Both the position numbers and the translations under genes were made by a program. From assembly GCA_023432985.1 (NCBI GenBank), contig JAEZEQ010000042.1:1-64000 (forward strand): a DNA stretch of 64,000 nt, in the 5' to 3' direction. The first letter of the stretch is position 1. Each line of letters opens with the position of its first letter. This DNA is from Bacteroidota bacterium. GTDB lineage: Bacteria > Bacteroidota > Bacteroidia > CAIKAF01. The notes below the pieces were generated by a model. That model saw only the letters and a program-made list of their open reading frames with translations, was not told the DNA's origin and made no database searches. Positions 1 to 8,748 of this stretch are shown in pieces.

Positions 1-2
1 CC

Positions 3-935
3 GGCGGTTCAGAAGCATTACAATTTGGCTTTATGTCATGTCTCGAAGCCGGAGATGAGATTATAGTACCCGAACCTTTTTACGCCAATTATATTGCATT
101 TGCCATGAGCGCAGGTGTAAAAATTGTACCCGTAAGCAGCAGTATAGAAACCGGGTTTGCCCTTCCTCCCGTTTCGGAATTTGAGAAAAAAATTACCCCA
201 AAAACAAAAGCCATTCTTATTTGCAATCCCGGAAACCCAACCGGCTATTTGTATACAAAAGAAGAGCTGCAAGTGCTTGCTGATATCGTCTTAAAACACG
301 ATTTGTGGATTTTCTCGGATGAAGTATACCGCGAATTTTGCTACGACAATGCCAGACATACTTCCATAATGGAATTTCCCGAATTGGCTCAACACGCCAT
401 ATTGATCGATAGCGTTTCGAAAAGATACAGTTTATGCGGTGTACGCATCGGATGTATGGCAACCAAAAATAAAGATTTATATCAAACTGCACTCAAATTT
501 GCTCAGGCTAGACTGAGTCCCCCAACACTTGGACAATTAGTCGGTGAAGCGGCCTTAGATGCCCCAAAATCTTATTTCGACAATGTGGTTGATGAATATA
601 CTAAAAGAAGAGATTTTACGGTAAATGCCTTAAATAAAATACCGGGTGTACTTTGCCCGAACCCGGGTGGAGCTTTCTATGCCATGGTGCAATTGCCTGT
701 AGAAAATGCCGAGGAATTTTGTGTGTGGATGCTGAGCGAGTTTTCGTATAATAATCAAACCCTCATGATGGCACCTGCTTCCGGATTTTACAGTAGTCCG
801 GGTATGGGCTTAAATCAAGTGCGCATTGCCTATGTATTGAACCTGGACGATTTAAAAAATGCCATTCAATGCTTGGAGGAAGGTTTGAAAGCTTATGCTT
901 TAATGAAAGAAAAAGAAAGTCTGACCAATGCGTAG
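3..935 (+). CDS. Pyridoxal-phosphate aminotransferase, class I/II (5' partial)
   Basis: The frame is already open at base 3 (Gly-Gly-Ser-Glu-Ala-Leu), so the start lies left of the window and about 310 C-terminal residues are visible. The fold-type I aminotransferase pattern is clear: an N-P-G-N-P-T-G stretch, the Asp of SDEVYREF that binds the pyridine nitrogen, and SVSKRYSLCGVRIG with the lysine that holds the cofactor. Family knowledge: these cytoplasmic enzymes move an amino group between an amino acid and a 2-oxo acid. The overall look is that of bacterial aspartate aminotransferases, but substrate cannot be fixed. It ends at a hairpin shared with the facing glycosyltransferase gene. Confidence 0.9.
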   Translation, partial: GGSEALQFGFMSCLEAGDEIIVPEPFYANYIAFAMSAGVKIVPVSSSIETGFALPPVSEFEKKITPKTKAILICNPGNPTGYLYTKEELQVLADIVLKHDLWIFSDEVYREFCYDNARHTSIMEFPELAQHAILIDSVSKRYSLCGVRIGCMATKNKDLYQTALKFAQARLSPPTLGQLVGEAALDAPKSYFDNVVDEYTKRRDFTVNALNKIPGVLCPNPGGAFYAMVQLPVENAEEFCVWMLSEFSYNNQTLMMAPASGFYSSPGMGLNQVRIAYVLNLDDLKNAIQCLEEGLKAYALMKEKESLTNA

Positions 936-953
936 GATTTTCTAACTATATAC

Positions 954-987
954 AAAAAAGACAATAGCTTATCTATTGTCTTTTTTT
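954..987. terminator. Bidirectional intrinsic terminator
   Basis: Perfect 8-bp stem GACAATAG / CTATTGTC (960-967, 973-980), loop CTTAT. Six A residues precede it and seven T residues follow, so it has a T-tract in both directions. It lies between two convergent genes and overlaps the last codon of the minus-strand gene. Confidence 0.85.
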
Positions 988-2029
988 ATGAAAAGGAATT
1001 TTTATCCAGCTCCGAAAATTGCTTTTTCCCCTTTATAAAATAATCCCAAACTATACTGCGGCGATAGATGCCAACTTTATTTCGCTGACTGATTTGTTTC
1101 TGTGCTTCCTTTCTTTTTTTCCAAAAAACAGGCAAGCCTTTATAAAAATAGATATGCGATTTCAGTATGGCCCAAAACTCGGCCGGCTTTCCGCTCAACA
1201 AGGCTTTAACGGCTGCTACCCCATCCAGGCTCATGCGCACAAACAATTTCCAGAATAATTCCCGACCCGAGAGGTTTTTCAACATCATAAAAAGGCCGTT
1301 TCTAAAATTCAAAAATGCTTTTTGGGGACTGCCATAACTGATGACGCTACCGCCCACGTGAAACACGGTCGACTGCGGAACACAAAATATTTTATGACCC
1401 GCGTTTTTCAATCGCCAGCATAAGTCTATTTCTTCCATATGCGCAAAAAAATCCGATTCCAATCCCCCGAACTCCTTAAACAACCCGGTTCTTATCATAA
1501 AACAACCACCCGAAGCCCAAAAGCACTCTATGGGTTGGTCGTATTGCCCCTTATCTTCTTCTAGGGTAAAAAACAAGCGTCCGCGACAAAAAGGATAACC
1601 CAATCCGTCTATAAAACCGCCCGCCGCACCGGCATATTCGAACAAATGCTTTTCTTTCTGATAGCGAATTTTAGGCTGAACTACTGCGGCGTCTTTCTGC
1701 TCTTCCATAAAAGCATGCAAAGGCTCGAACCAAAATTCACTCACTTCGAAATCGGCACTTAATAAAATTAAATACTTACTATCTATTTGTTCAATTCCCG
1801 CAGCATAGCCTCCGGTGAAACCTTTATTTTCGGGCAGTTGAATAATATGTACGGATGGAAAATGTTGTCTGACATAAGCCGCGGTATCGTCCGTACTGGC
1901 ATTGTCGATTAGAATAACATCGTATTGATCTTTACTTTCGGCTATCAATAATGGGAAAAAGGATTCGTGATATTTTTTTCCATTATAACTTAAAACGACA
2001 ACGGCGGTATCAGTACGAGTTTTATACAT
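986..2029 (-). CDS. Family 2 glycosyltransferase
   Basis: 347 residues. A GT-A fold nucleotide-sugar transferase: VVVLSYNG at residues 10-17, LIDNASTDDT, an SAD motif in LLSADFEV for metal/nucleotide binding, and the acceptor-side motif MEEIDLCWRL. This last motif is typical of rhamnosyltransferase-like GT2 enzymes of surface polysaccharide pathways. No signal peptide or clear membrane segment is seen, so it should act on the cytoplasmic face. A TACCTTTG box (minus, 2036-2043) lies six bases before the ATG and supports this start. It precedes, in the transcription sense, the terminator at 954-987. Donor and acceptor sugars cannot be told. Confidence 0.9.
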   Translation of the reverse strand: MYKTRTDTAVVVLSYNGKKYHESFFPLLIAESKDQYDVILIDNASTDDTAAYVRQHFPSVHIIQLPENKGFTGGYAAGIEQIDSKYLILLSADFEVSEFWFEPLHAFMEEQKDAAVVQPKIRYQKEKHLFEYAGAAGGFIDGLGYPFCRGRLFFTLEEDKGQYDQPIECFWASGGCFMIRTGLFKEFGGLESDFFAHMEEIDLCWRLKNAGHKIFCVPQSTVFHVGGSVISYGSPQKAFLNFRNGLFMMLKNLSGRELFWKLFVRMSLDGVAAVKALLSGKPAEFWAILKSHIYFYKGLPVFWKKRKEAQKQISQRNKVGIYRRSIVWDYFIKGKKQFSELDKNSFS

Positions 2030-2035
2030 GCGTCA

Positions 2036-2043
2036 CAAAGGTA
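2036..2043 (-). promoter_or_regulatory. TAnnTTTG promoter -7 box for the glycosyltransferase
   Basis: TACCTTTG on the minus strand, six bases from the ATG at 2029. This is the Bacteroidota primary-sigma -7 consensus; the implied mRNA would have almost no leader. Confidence 0.6.
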
Positions 2044-2071
2044 TTCTTTTGGGGCAAATAAGGAAAGGGAT

Positions 2072-2929
2072 TTAGAATTTCCAACGTCTATGACTCCACA
2101 AATAAGCCGATGGGTTTTCGAGTATGGCTTGTTCCAGCGCCTGAGCATAAAGGGCTGTTAAGTCAGCCACCGTATGTGCCTTGGGATCATCGGTTAGCAA
2201 TTGAGCCGAATAAGAAAACTCTCCCTTTTTAATGCGTTTGCAGCGTACAAAAACCAGGGCCAAATCGAGCTTTTGTGCCATACGGGCAGGCCCTTCCCAA
2301 AATGCGGTATCGCGATTCAAGAAAGGCACACGCACAAAATTTTGACGTGAAGGCGATTGATCGGCCAGCATAACGGTTAGGTTGGGCTTGGGCGCTTTAA
2401 TCATATTCCGAACGGCATCTTTAGAGGAGGTCAGCCAACCACTTTTGCGTGTAGGAAGGCGATAACGCAATTCGTACAATACCTTATCGAATAATGTATT
2501 CTTTAAGGGTTGATATATGACCAGATTGAAATAGCGGTAATCGCAACAAATATGTATCCCGGGCCATTCCCAGTTGGAATAATGACCTTCTAAAAACAGA
2601 ACACTTTTACCGCGCGCATATAAATCATCAAAAACTTCGGGATTTTCGCAATGAATTTTTTGCATAAATCGCTTCCTCGAAATACCGGTTAACTTAGCCG
2701 ATTCAACTAAAGTGCGACAAAAATCGCGGTAAAACAAAGAGCGGGTAAGGCGAATTTGCGCATCCGACCAGTGGGGAAAAGAGCCTTGAATATTTTGATA
2801 AATAACCTCCTTACGGTATTTCAACACATGTTCCAGCACAAAAGCCAATACAGCACCTATAGCATACCAAAACCAAAAAGGCAAGGAACCTAATGCTACA
2901 AATAGTCTGTATACCAAAGCTACGCGCAT
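2072..2929 (-). CDS. Lysophospholipid / lipid A acyltransferase (LpxL/HtrB family)
   Basis: 285 residues, close to the usual family length. An N-terminal hydrophobic segment (about residues 8-32) should anchor it in the inner membrane. The HxxxxE catalytic motif is seen as LEGHYSNWEW near residue 115, and ADQSP further on matches the second conserved block of the family. Known members add a secondary acyl chain to lipid A precursors on the cytoplasmic face; some Bacteroidota homologues act on other lipids. Its ATG overlaps the end of the DUF1599 gene by ten bases, so the two are translated from one message. Confidence 0.88.
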   Translation of the reverse strand: MRVALVYRLFVALGSLPFWFWYAIGAVLAFVLEHVLKYRKEVIYQNIQGSFPHWSDAQIRLTRSLFYRDFCRTLVESAKLTGISRKRFMQKIHCENPEVFDDLYARGKSVLFLEGHYSNWEWPGIHICCDYRYFNLVIYQPLKNTLFDKVLYELRYRLPTRKSGWLTSSKDAVRNMIKAPKPNLTVMLADQSPSRQNFVRVPFLNRDTAFWEGPARMAQKLDLALVFVRCKRIKKGEFSYSAQLLTDDPKAHTVADLTALYAQALEQAILENPSAYLWSHRRWKF

Positions 2930-3480
2930 TGCTCCTCTTCCATTTTTATCAGGGCAAATAAGGCATAATTTACCATGTCGAAAATATTGGAATCGACCCC
3001 TTCCGAAATAAGAGTAACACCACTGTTATCATTGATTTGCTGTATGCGGGAAAGCTTCACCAAAATCAAATCCGTAAATGAAGCCAAACGCATATCTCTC
3101 CAGGCTTCTCCATAATCGTGATTCTTTTTTGCCATTAAAGCGCGGATTTCGGCCGCATAGCTATCATAGAGACTGAGAGCTTTTTCTATGGAAATATCGG
3201 GTTGAGATACATAACCCAATTCGAGTTGAATCAGCGAAATTATGCCATAATTCACTATACCCTGCCATTCTCCTTTTGTGCCTTCGTCGACTTTACTCTC
3301 TTTCACTTCTTGCAAAGTGCGTATGCGATTGGCTTTTATATAAAGTTGGTCGGCCAAGCTGCTCAGGCGAAATATACGCCAGGATGGACCATAATCTTTC
3401 AGTTTTTTGGCAAAAACATTTCTACATTCGGCCAATGCCGCATCATATTGTTCGAAAGTCCGCTCCATTCCATTTTCCAT
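2920..3480 (-). CDS. DUF1599 domain protein, two internal repeats
   Basis: 186 residues. The DUF1599 unit appears twice: KLKDYGPSWRIFRLSSLADQ near residues 26-45 and KKNHDYGEAWRDMRLASFTD near residues 117-136, each followed by a K-x-x-R-I helix. The spaced acidic and aromatic positions resemble all-alpha NTP-pyrophosphatase-like folds, but that is inference. The family has been linked by others to nucleotide modification contexts; no reaction is established. In Bacteroidota it often sits next to folP, as here, in divergent orientation. A second in-frame ATG four codons later (3468) is an alternative start. Downstream it overlaps the acyltransferase gene. Confidence 0.8.
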   Translation of the reverse strand: MENGMERTFEQYDAALAECRNVFAKKLKDYGPSWRIFRLSSLADQLYIKANRIRTLQEVKESKVDEGTKGEWQGIVNYGIISLIQLELGYVSQPDISIEKALSLYDSYAAEIRALMAKKNHDYGEAWRDMRLASFTDLILVKLSRIQQINDNSGVTLISEGVDSNIFDMVNYALFALIKMEEEQCA

Positions 3481-3549
3481 TTGTTACAAAAAAACAATAA
3501 AAAGTGCGATTCAGCAAATTGGATTTTACGCGAATGGAAAGGCATTTTT

Positions 3550-3557
3550 TACCTTTG
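3550..3557 (+). promoter_or_regulatory. TAnnTTTG promoter -7 box for folP
   Basis: TACCTTTG, three bases before the ATG at 3561. It decides the folP start, because a transcript begun here cannot include the ATG at 3504 that opens the longer reading frame. Confidence 0.65.
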
Positions 3558-3560
3558 TAT

Positions 3561-4412
3561 ATGCAAGAACCGGAAAAAAACCAAAGAGCTAAACCCATTA
3601 TAATGGGAATTGTGAATCTGAATACCGATAGTTTTTACGCACAAAGTCGGCTTTTGGATCCGGGCGATTATATGGAAAAGGTCGGTCAGATGCTGGAGGA
3701 AGGCGCGCAAATCATCGATTTAGGTGCACAATCTACCCGACCGGGGGCTGTGGAATTATCCGAAATGGAAGAAGAAGAAAGATTGCTTTCTGCCCTGGAA
3801 AATATTCGTAAAATTTGGCCGCAAATTCCCATTTCTGTCGACAGCTACCGTAGTAATATCGCCCTAAAATGCCTGAATGCCGGAGCCGGAATCATCAATG
3901 ATATCTCGGGCGGAAAATGGGATAAAGACATGTATTCCATAGTGGCAAAACACAATGCTACTCTCGTTTTAATGCATCTGGAAGGCAATTTCGACACCAT
4001 GCATCAAACAGAAATTCACAGTTCGGTTTTCGAAAGAGTTTACCATAGCTTACAAGCAAAAATAAGCGATGCTCAAAAATCGGGCATAGACAAAATATGG
4101 ATAGACCCGGGATTTGGCTTTTCGAAAAGTCTGCAACAAAACTGGAAATTATTGGCAGAAATGGGAAAATTAAAAAGCCTGAACTACCCTATTTTGGCGG
4201 GAATATCCAGAAAAAGAATGATAGCTCAACCTTTACATACCGATGCACAGGGAGCCTTATATGGAACCATTGCCGCACATATGATTGCATTGCAAAATGG
4301 AGCAGATATACTTCGGGTACATGATGTAAAAGCCGCTTCCGATACCATTGCCATTTTCATGGAAAGCGAAAATTCGAAAGGCAATAGCTTTTATTCGTCG
4401 AGTTTTTTATAG
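3561..4412 (+). CDS. folP: Dihydropteroate synthase
   Basis: 283 residues from the ATG at 3561. It condenses p-aminobenzoate with dihydropterin pyrophosphate to give dihydropteroate in folate synthesis (cytoplasm), and is the sulfonamide target. Visible signatures: MGIVNLNTDSFY at the N terminus, DLGAQSTRPGA (pterin site), SVDSYR, NDISGG, WIDPGFGFSKS and LAGISRKRMI. The first signature reads NLNTDSF where most enzymes have N(V/A)TPDSF. The frame is open upstream to 3504, but the promoter box at 3550-3557 and the family's usual N terminus favour 3561. It stands divergent to the DUF1599 gene. Confidence 0.95.
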   Translation: MQEPEKNQRAKPIIMGIVNLNTDSFYAQSRLLDPGDYMEKVGQMLEEGAQIIDLGAQSTRPGAVELSEMEEEERLLSALENIRKIWPQIPISVDSYRSNIALKCLNAGAGIINDISGGKWDKDMYSIVAKHNATLVLMHLEGNFDTMHQTEIHSSVFERVYHSLQAKISDAQKSGIDKIWIDPGFGFSKSLQQNWKLLAEMGKLKSLNYPILAGISRKRMIAQPLHTDAQGALYGTIAAHMIALQNGADILRVHDVKAASDTIAIFMESENSKGNSFYSSSFL

Positions 4413-4466
4413 CATTAATCCATTTCCCAAATCCAAACGGATTAAAAAAGCGTATAATTTATTACT

Positions 4467-5306
4467 ATGAAAGAAAAAGTATTTAAACCTATTTCAGGAT
4501 GGCTGATACTCGTATTGGTATTGGCTTTATTTGCATCCATTCCCTTTTTGGTGATGAATGAGATGTTTGTGGTAACGGGACTGGCCGGATTTACAGCTTT
4601 GCTGTTGAGTGCGGGTTTTGCATCCATAGAACCGAATAATTACCGCGTTTGTACCCTCTTTGGAAAATATGTAGGGACAGTAAAAGAATCGGGATTTAAG
4701 TGGATCAATCCCTTTTATACCAAAAGGCGCATATCTGTCAGAGCCAACAATTTGCACACCGAACCCTTGAAAGTAAACGATAAACAAGGGAATCCCATTC
4801 TTATCGGTGCTGTGGTGGTATGGAAAGTAGAAGACAGTTTCAAAGCCGTATTCGAGGTGGAGGATTTCCACAGTTTTGTGCACACGCAATGCGAAGCGGC
4901 CATACGGAAATTAGCCGCCAGTTACAGCTACGACCATTTGGAAGACGAATCGGCAGAAGTAACCTTGCGTGGCTCTTCGGAAGAAATAAATACCATACTC
5001 GAAAAAGAGGTTTCGGAACGCGCACATATGGCGGGCGTATGCATCATCGAAGCACGTATTTCTCATTTGGCCTATGCATCCGAAATTGCCGGTGCCATGC
5101 TTCAAAGACAACAAGCAGCAGCAGTAGTAGCCGCGCGCACACTAATAGTAGAAGGCGCTGTAGGCATGGTCGAAATGGCTTTACAGAAAATTTCGCATCA
5201 GCAAATAGCCCAGTTAACCCAAGAGCAAAAAGCCCAAATGGTAAGCAATTTATTGGTGGTCCTTTGCTCCGAAAAATCGGCAAGTCCCGTTATTCAAGCC
5301 GGATAA
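4467..5306 (+). CDS. SPFH/Band 7 domain membrane protein
   Basis: 279 residues. Two hydrophobic segments (about residues 12-30 and 34-52) are followed by the SPFH core beginning with EPNNYRVCTLFGKYVGTVKE and containing INPFYTKRR and AAIRKLAA. A C-terminal helical region rich in Ala, Gln and Glu (about 200-260) has the form of the coiled coil by which SPFH proteins form rings. Family members (stomatin, prohibitin, flotillin, HflK) organise membrane patches or control proteases. No NfeD or HflC partner is adjacent. It follows folP by 54 bases and ends in its own terminator. Confidence 0.88.
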   Translation: MKEKVFKPISGWLILVLVLALFASIPFLVMNEMFVVTGLAGFTALLLSAGFASIEPNNYRVCTLFGKYVGTVKESGFKWINPFYTKRRISVRANNLHTEPLKVNDKQGNPILIGAVVVWKVEDSFKAVFEVEDFHSFVHTQCEAAIRKLAASYSYDHLEDESAEVTLRGSSEEINTILEKEVSERAHMAGVCIIEARISHLAYASEIAGAMLQRQQAAAVVAARTLIVEGAVGMVEMALQKISHQQIAQLTQEQKAQMVSNLLVVLCSEKSASPVIQAG

Positions 5307-5343
5307 ATATTAACAAAAGCGTTTTAACAAAAAGAGACACAAC

Positions 5344-5376
5344 AGGCATTTTCGCATTCGGGAATGCCTTTTTTTT
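5344..5376 (+). terminator. Intrinsic terminator after the SPFH gene
   Basis: Stem AGGCATT (5344-5350) / AATGCCT (5363-5369) with a 12-base loop, followed by seven T residues. It separates the SPFH gene from the OmpA-type gene. Confidence 0.85.
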
Positions 5377-5394
5377 GTAGAAACATTTCGTATC

Positions 5395-6324
5395 ATGAAA
5401 AAGTTCGCATTTATACTTGGAATAATGGCAATAGCAGGATTGAGCTCTTGTGTCAGTAAAAAGAAACTCGATTCAATGACCACCCAACGAGATCTCTTTT
5501 TCGAAGAAAAAGAAAAAGCCGAATTGGCATTAAAAAAATGCACAGAGGATAATGCGCAGTTGAACAGTGATTTGAGCAAGTGCCAAAGCGAACTTGAAAA
5601 TGCACGTAAAGACCTGAAAACACAGCAGGAATTGTATATGGACACCCGCAATGATTACAATAATCTGAAAGATGCATACGACAGAATGTTGTCGAATAAC
5701 CGCAGTGAAAATCAGAAATTATTGCAGGAACTCAATGAGAAAGAAAATAAATTACGCAAACTGGAAGATGATCTGCGCGAAAGAGAAAAAAGAGTAAAGG
5801 AACTGGAAGATATACTCCAAGCTCAAAAAGATGCGGTAGCCAATTTGCGCGATAAATTATTAACTGCCCTAAAAGGATATGCAGATAAAGGACTTAGCGT
5901 GTATGAAAAAAATGGAAGAGTATATGTTTCTATGGACGAAAAACTCTTGTTTGAAAGCGGCAAAACAGAAGTAAACAAAGACGGAATAGCTGCCTTAAAT
6001 GATTTAGCAACCGTATTGTCGCAGGATAAAACTTTGCAAATTACCGTAGAAGGCCATACCGACAATGTTCCATTAAGAGGCAGCGGAGCCATTAAAGACA
6101 ATTGGGATTTGAGCGTCTTGCGTGCTACGGCGGTAACCAAAATTCTTATGCAGAATACAAATATTGGCACCAATCAGATTATGCCTGCCGGAAGAGGAGA
6201 GTTTATGCCCATTGCGGATAATGATAGCAAAGAAGGCAGAGCCAAAAACAGGAGAACCGACATCATTATTTCGCCCGACTTAAACGAAATGTATAAGCTC
6301 ATCGAAGGAATAAACGAAAAATAA
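5395..6324 (+). CDS. OmpA-family lipoprotein with coiled-coil stalk
   Basis: 309 residues. The N terminus is a lipoprotein signal ending in the lipobox LSSC (Cys near residue 19), then Lys-rich residues. Residues about 27-155 are a charged heptad-like region that should form a long coiled coil. The C-terminal third is an OmpA/MotB peptidoglycan-binding domain: LLFESGKTEV, VEGHTDNVPL with the conserved Asp, NWDLSVLRA, GRGEFMPIADN and AKNRRTDI. It probably links a membrane to the cell wall across the periplasm. A role in T9SS or motility is possible but nothing here shows it. It stands alone between a terminator and a promoter. Confidence 0.9.
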   Translation: MKKFAFILGIMAIAGLSSCVSKKKLDSMTTQRDLFFEEKEKAELALKKCTEDNAQLNSDLSKCQSELENARKDLKTQQELYMDTRNDYNNLKDAYDRMLSNNRSENQKLLQELNEKENKLRKLEDDLREREKRVKELEDILQAQKDAVANLRDKLLTALKGYADKGLSVYEKNGRVYVSMDEKLLFESGKTEVNKDGIAALNDLATVLSQDKTLQITVEGHTDNVPLRGSGAIKDNWDLSVLRATAVTKILMQNTNIGTNQIMPAGRGEFMPIADNDSKEGRAKNRRTDIIISPDLNEMYKLIEGINEK

Positions 6325-6366
6325 GAATAGAGTCCCCAAAATTCCGCTTAGGTAAAAAGAATTGAT

Positions 6367-6374
6367 TACTTTTG
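6367..6374 (+). promoter_or_regulatory. TAnnTTTG promoter -7 box before a GTG start
   Basis: TACTTTTG, four bases before the GTG at 6379. It supports the GTG start and implies a near-leaderless message. Confidence 0.6.
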
Positions 6375-6378
6375 CCCC

Positions 6379-6735
6379 GTGCAAGAAAACAATACCTGGA
6401 CCGAGATAACTGAAGCTATTTTGCAACGTATATGGGGCGAATTACAGAGTGTATCGTCGACTATATTAGACGATAGTCTGTCTAATTTTCCCATTTTCAT
6501 ACTGTGCAAAACACCGCTTGCCCTTGGAGAAAATATTACGGAACAACTTTCAGAAGATGATTTAGACGGTTATCAGGTTATGGCGAGTACGGCCGAAGAA
6601 TTGATAAAAGCGCATATAATAGAAGCCGAAAAAGCCAAGGTATTCGTGGCTTCCTATAAAAATCCGCGCCAATTTGCCTGCGTACTTATGGTGAGCGAAA
6701 CAGGAAGCGGATTCGTTTATTTTCCATACAAATGA
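6379..6735 (+). CDS. Conserved-looking hypothetical protein
   Basis: 118 residues starting with GTG, which a -7 box four bases upstream supports. No signal peptide or membrane segment; an acidic protein with an N-terminal amphipathic helix (TWTEITEAILQRIW) and a C-terminal part that looks beta-rich (VFVASYKNPRQFACVLMVSE). I do not recognise the family. Its stop overlaps the ATG of the next gene (ATGA), so the two are translationally coupled and probably work together at the membrane. It is small enough to be a regulatory or accessory subunit, but that is a guess. Confidence 0.75.
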   Translation: MQENNTWTEITEAILQRIWGELQSVSSTILDDSLSNFPIFILCKTPLALGENITEQLSEDDLDGYQVMASTAEELIKAHIIEAEKAKVFVASYKNPRQFACVLMVSETGSGFVYFPYK

Positions 6736-7079
6736 CAGATCAAAACAAACTTTATATAGGCCTGGGCATTGTTTTGCTTTATATAGCCATCGTAGCCGGC
6801 ATTTCCATGCCATACATCAATCAGATCGAATCGAATACCATTATAGTGGTCATGCTCGCTGCCATATTATTTATGCTATCCAGCGGTATGCTTCTTGCTT
6901 ATTTATGGAAAGGCATAGTTTTGAAAGATCATGGCTATAGCAGATGGTTGATTTTATTTGTTGTTTTGGCATTTTATGTATTCATTTATTTCATGCCGGC
7001 CTTGTGGTTTCTATCCATCACACCTCTTATAATGCCCTTTATGGGATTTTGGTTTGCCCGCCGTTTTTTCAATTGGTAA
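6732..7079 (+). CDS. Small integral membrane protein
   Basis: 115 residues, coupled to the gene before it by a four-base ATGA overlap. Four hydrophobic stretches are visible: about residues 8-26, 36-56, 71-90 and 94-110. The last two are separated by little more than a turn. No family motif is recognised. The 3' end overlaps the end of the convergent symporter gene by 11 bases, so there is no room for a separate terminator. Function unknown; the partner encoded upstream is soluble. Confidence 0.75.
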   Translation: MTDQNKLYIGLGIVLLYIAIVAGISMPYINQIESNTIIVVMLAAILFMLSSGMLLAYLWKGIVLKDHGYSRWLILFVVLAFYVFIYFMPALWFLSITPLIMPFMGFWFARRFFNW

Positions 7080-8748
7080 GACTTTCTCTTTTTTGAAATT
7101 GGCTAAAAATCATCGCCAAAGCCGGAACCATAAGTCCCCCTATTACATTATACCACAAGAAATGTACTTCATCCGAAAATACATCGAGTGCAATAATGCC
7201 GATTTGCGTACTTGCAGCAGCGAGTAGAACCGATTTTGCTTTGGTTGCTTTCAGGAAAAAGGCACATAAAAATATGCCCAATATGGTTCCATAAAAAATG
7301 CTGCCCATATAATTTACCGCTTCTATCAAATTACCTAATCGATTGGCAAAAAGCGCAAAAACAGTGGCATAAAAGCCCCAGGCAGCCGTAGCCCATTTGC
7401 TAAATATCACCGCCTTATCTTCCGATAGTTCGCCTTTTTTCAATCGTTTATAAAAATCGAATGTAGAAGTAACCGCCAATGCATTCAATTCGGAACTGGT
7501 GCTGGACATGCTGGCCGAAATAACCACCGAAACAATCAAGCCCAACATTCCCGCCGGCAATACCTGATACACGAAAAAGAAAAATATATAGTTTGTGTCA
7601 TTGGCATCTGTCCCCGGAGAAGCTGCCTTTATTTCTGCCTTTACTTTATTTCTAAATGCCGTATTTTCGAGCTGGTCGGCATAAAGTCCTTGTGCAAGGA
7701 TCATTTTCTCTTGTTCATTCCCTTGCTGAACCGCCTGAATATAGAGCCTGGCTTTTTCTTCCCTTTTTGTGCGCAATAATTGTTCTTCGCTCATTAAGCT
7801 TTCGCGCACGGTGGGACTTAAAGTATTTTCTAAATTCGAATTAAAGGACAAAGGGGCCGGATTAAAAATATAAAAAACATAGAGCAATACGCCGATTAAA
7901 AGGATTCCGAATTGCATGGGTATTTTGAAAAACCCGTTAAATATCATACCCAATCGGCTTTGACTGACCGAAGACCCGGATAAATAGCGGCCGACCTGAC
8001 TTTGATCGGTTCCAAAATAAGAAAGAGAAAGAAAAAAACCGCCTATTAATCCCGACCAAATATTATACTCTCCCTTAAAACTAAAACTGGTATCGATGGT
8101 ATTGAGTTTGCCTGATGCACCTGCAATATGCATACTTTCAATAAAAGAAAGGGGAATTTTCTGAATCATTAAAAAAGTTGCCACAAGCATACCCACTATA
8201 ATGATAAACATCTGGGTTTTTTGCGTTTCGGCTACGGCTTTTGCACCACCTGTCAGCGTATACAACAATACGATTATTCCGGTAAAAACTACAGTAAGCG
8301 AAATATTCCATCCGAGAATGGCGCTCAAGACCAAAGCCGGCGCAAAAATGGTAAATCCTGCCGCCAAACCTCTTTGCAAAAGAAACAAAGAAGCCGTCAA
8401 TAAACGCACATAAACATTATAGCGCTCTTCAAGAATTTCGTATGCAGTACGCGCTTTTTTCTGTTTATAAATCGTAATGGCAACGGCACTCACCACAATA
8501 ATGGCCAGGGGTAATCCGAAATAATATTGCACAAAGCGCATTCCGTCGTCAAAAGCTTTACCCGGCGCCGATAAAAAAGTAATCGCACTGGCCTGAGTAG
8601 CCATAACCGATATCCCAACCGTAAACCAATTGAGTCCGCCCCCATCATAATAAGAAGCACCTTTATTCTTATTTCTTGATTTCCACCATCCGTATAATAA
8701 AATCAAGGCTTGGGTGCCTAAAAGCAATATCCAATCAATAGTTTTCAT
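7069..8748 (-). CDS. Sodium:solute symporter (SSS/SLC5 family)
   Basis: 559 residues with about 13 hydrophobic segments, as expected for the LeuT-fold SSS family. Family marks include YYDGGGLNWFTVGISVMATQ in the N-terminal core, GWNISLTVVFTGIIVLLYTL, and the signature-like GTDQSQVGRYLSG. Between about residues 305 and 385 there is a hydrophilic, Glu/Lys-rich insertion. The substrate is not readable; homologues carry sugars, sialic acid, amino acids or myo-inositol. It lies directly behind a 36-codon membrane peptide (stop TAA immediately followed by this ATG) and the PIG-L deacetylase gene, so import of a deacetylated sugar or amino sugar is a reasonable guess. Confidence 0.92.
   Translation of the reverse strand: MKTIDWILLLGTQALILLYGWWKSRNKNKGASYYDGGGLNWFTVGISVMATQASAITFLSAPGKAFDDGMRFVQYYFGLPLAIIVVSAVAITIYKQKKARTAYEILEERYNVYVRLLTASLFLLQRGLAAGFTIFAPALVLSAILGWNISLTVVFTGIIVLLYTLTGGAKAVAETQKTQMFIIIVGMLVATFLMIQKIPLSFIESMHIAGASGKLNTIDTSFSFKGEYNIWSGLIGGFFLSLSYFGTDQSQVGRYLSGSSVSQSRLGMIFNGFFKIPMQFGILLIGVLLYVFYIFNPAPLSFNSNLENTLSPTVRESLMSEEQLLRTKREEKARLYIQAVQQGNEQEKMILAQGLYADQLENTAFRNKVKAEIKAASPGTDANDTNYIFFFFVYQVLPAGMLGLIVSVVISASMSSTSSELNALAVTSTFDFYKRLKKGELSEDKAVIFSKWATAAWGFYATVFALFANRLGNLIEAVNYMGSIFYGTILGIFLCAFFLKATKAKSVLLAAASTQIGIIALDVFSDEVHFLWYNVIGGLMVPALAMIFSQFQKRESLTN

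Noticed and set aside
3504..3560. Longer folP start at 3504
   Set aside because: The -7 box at 3550-3557 places transcription after it, and the extra residues do not look like a family N terminus.
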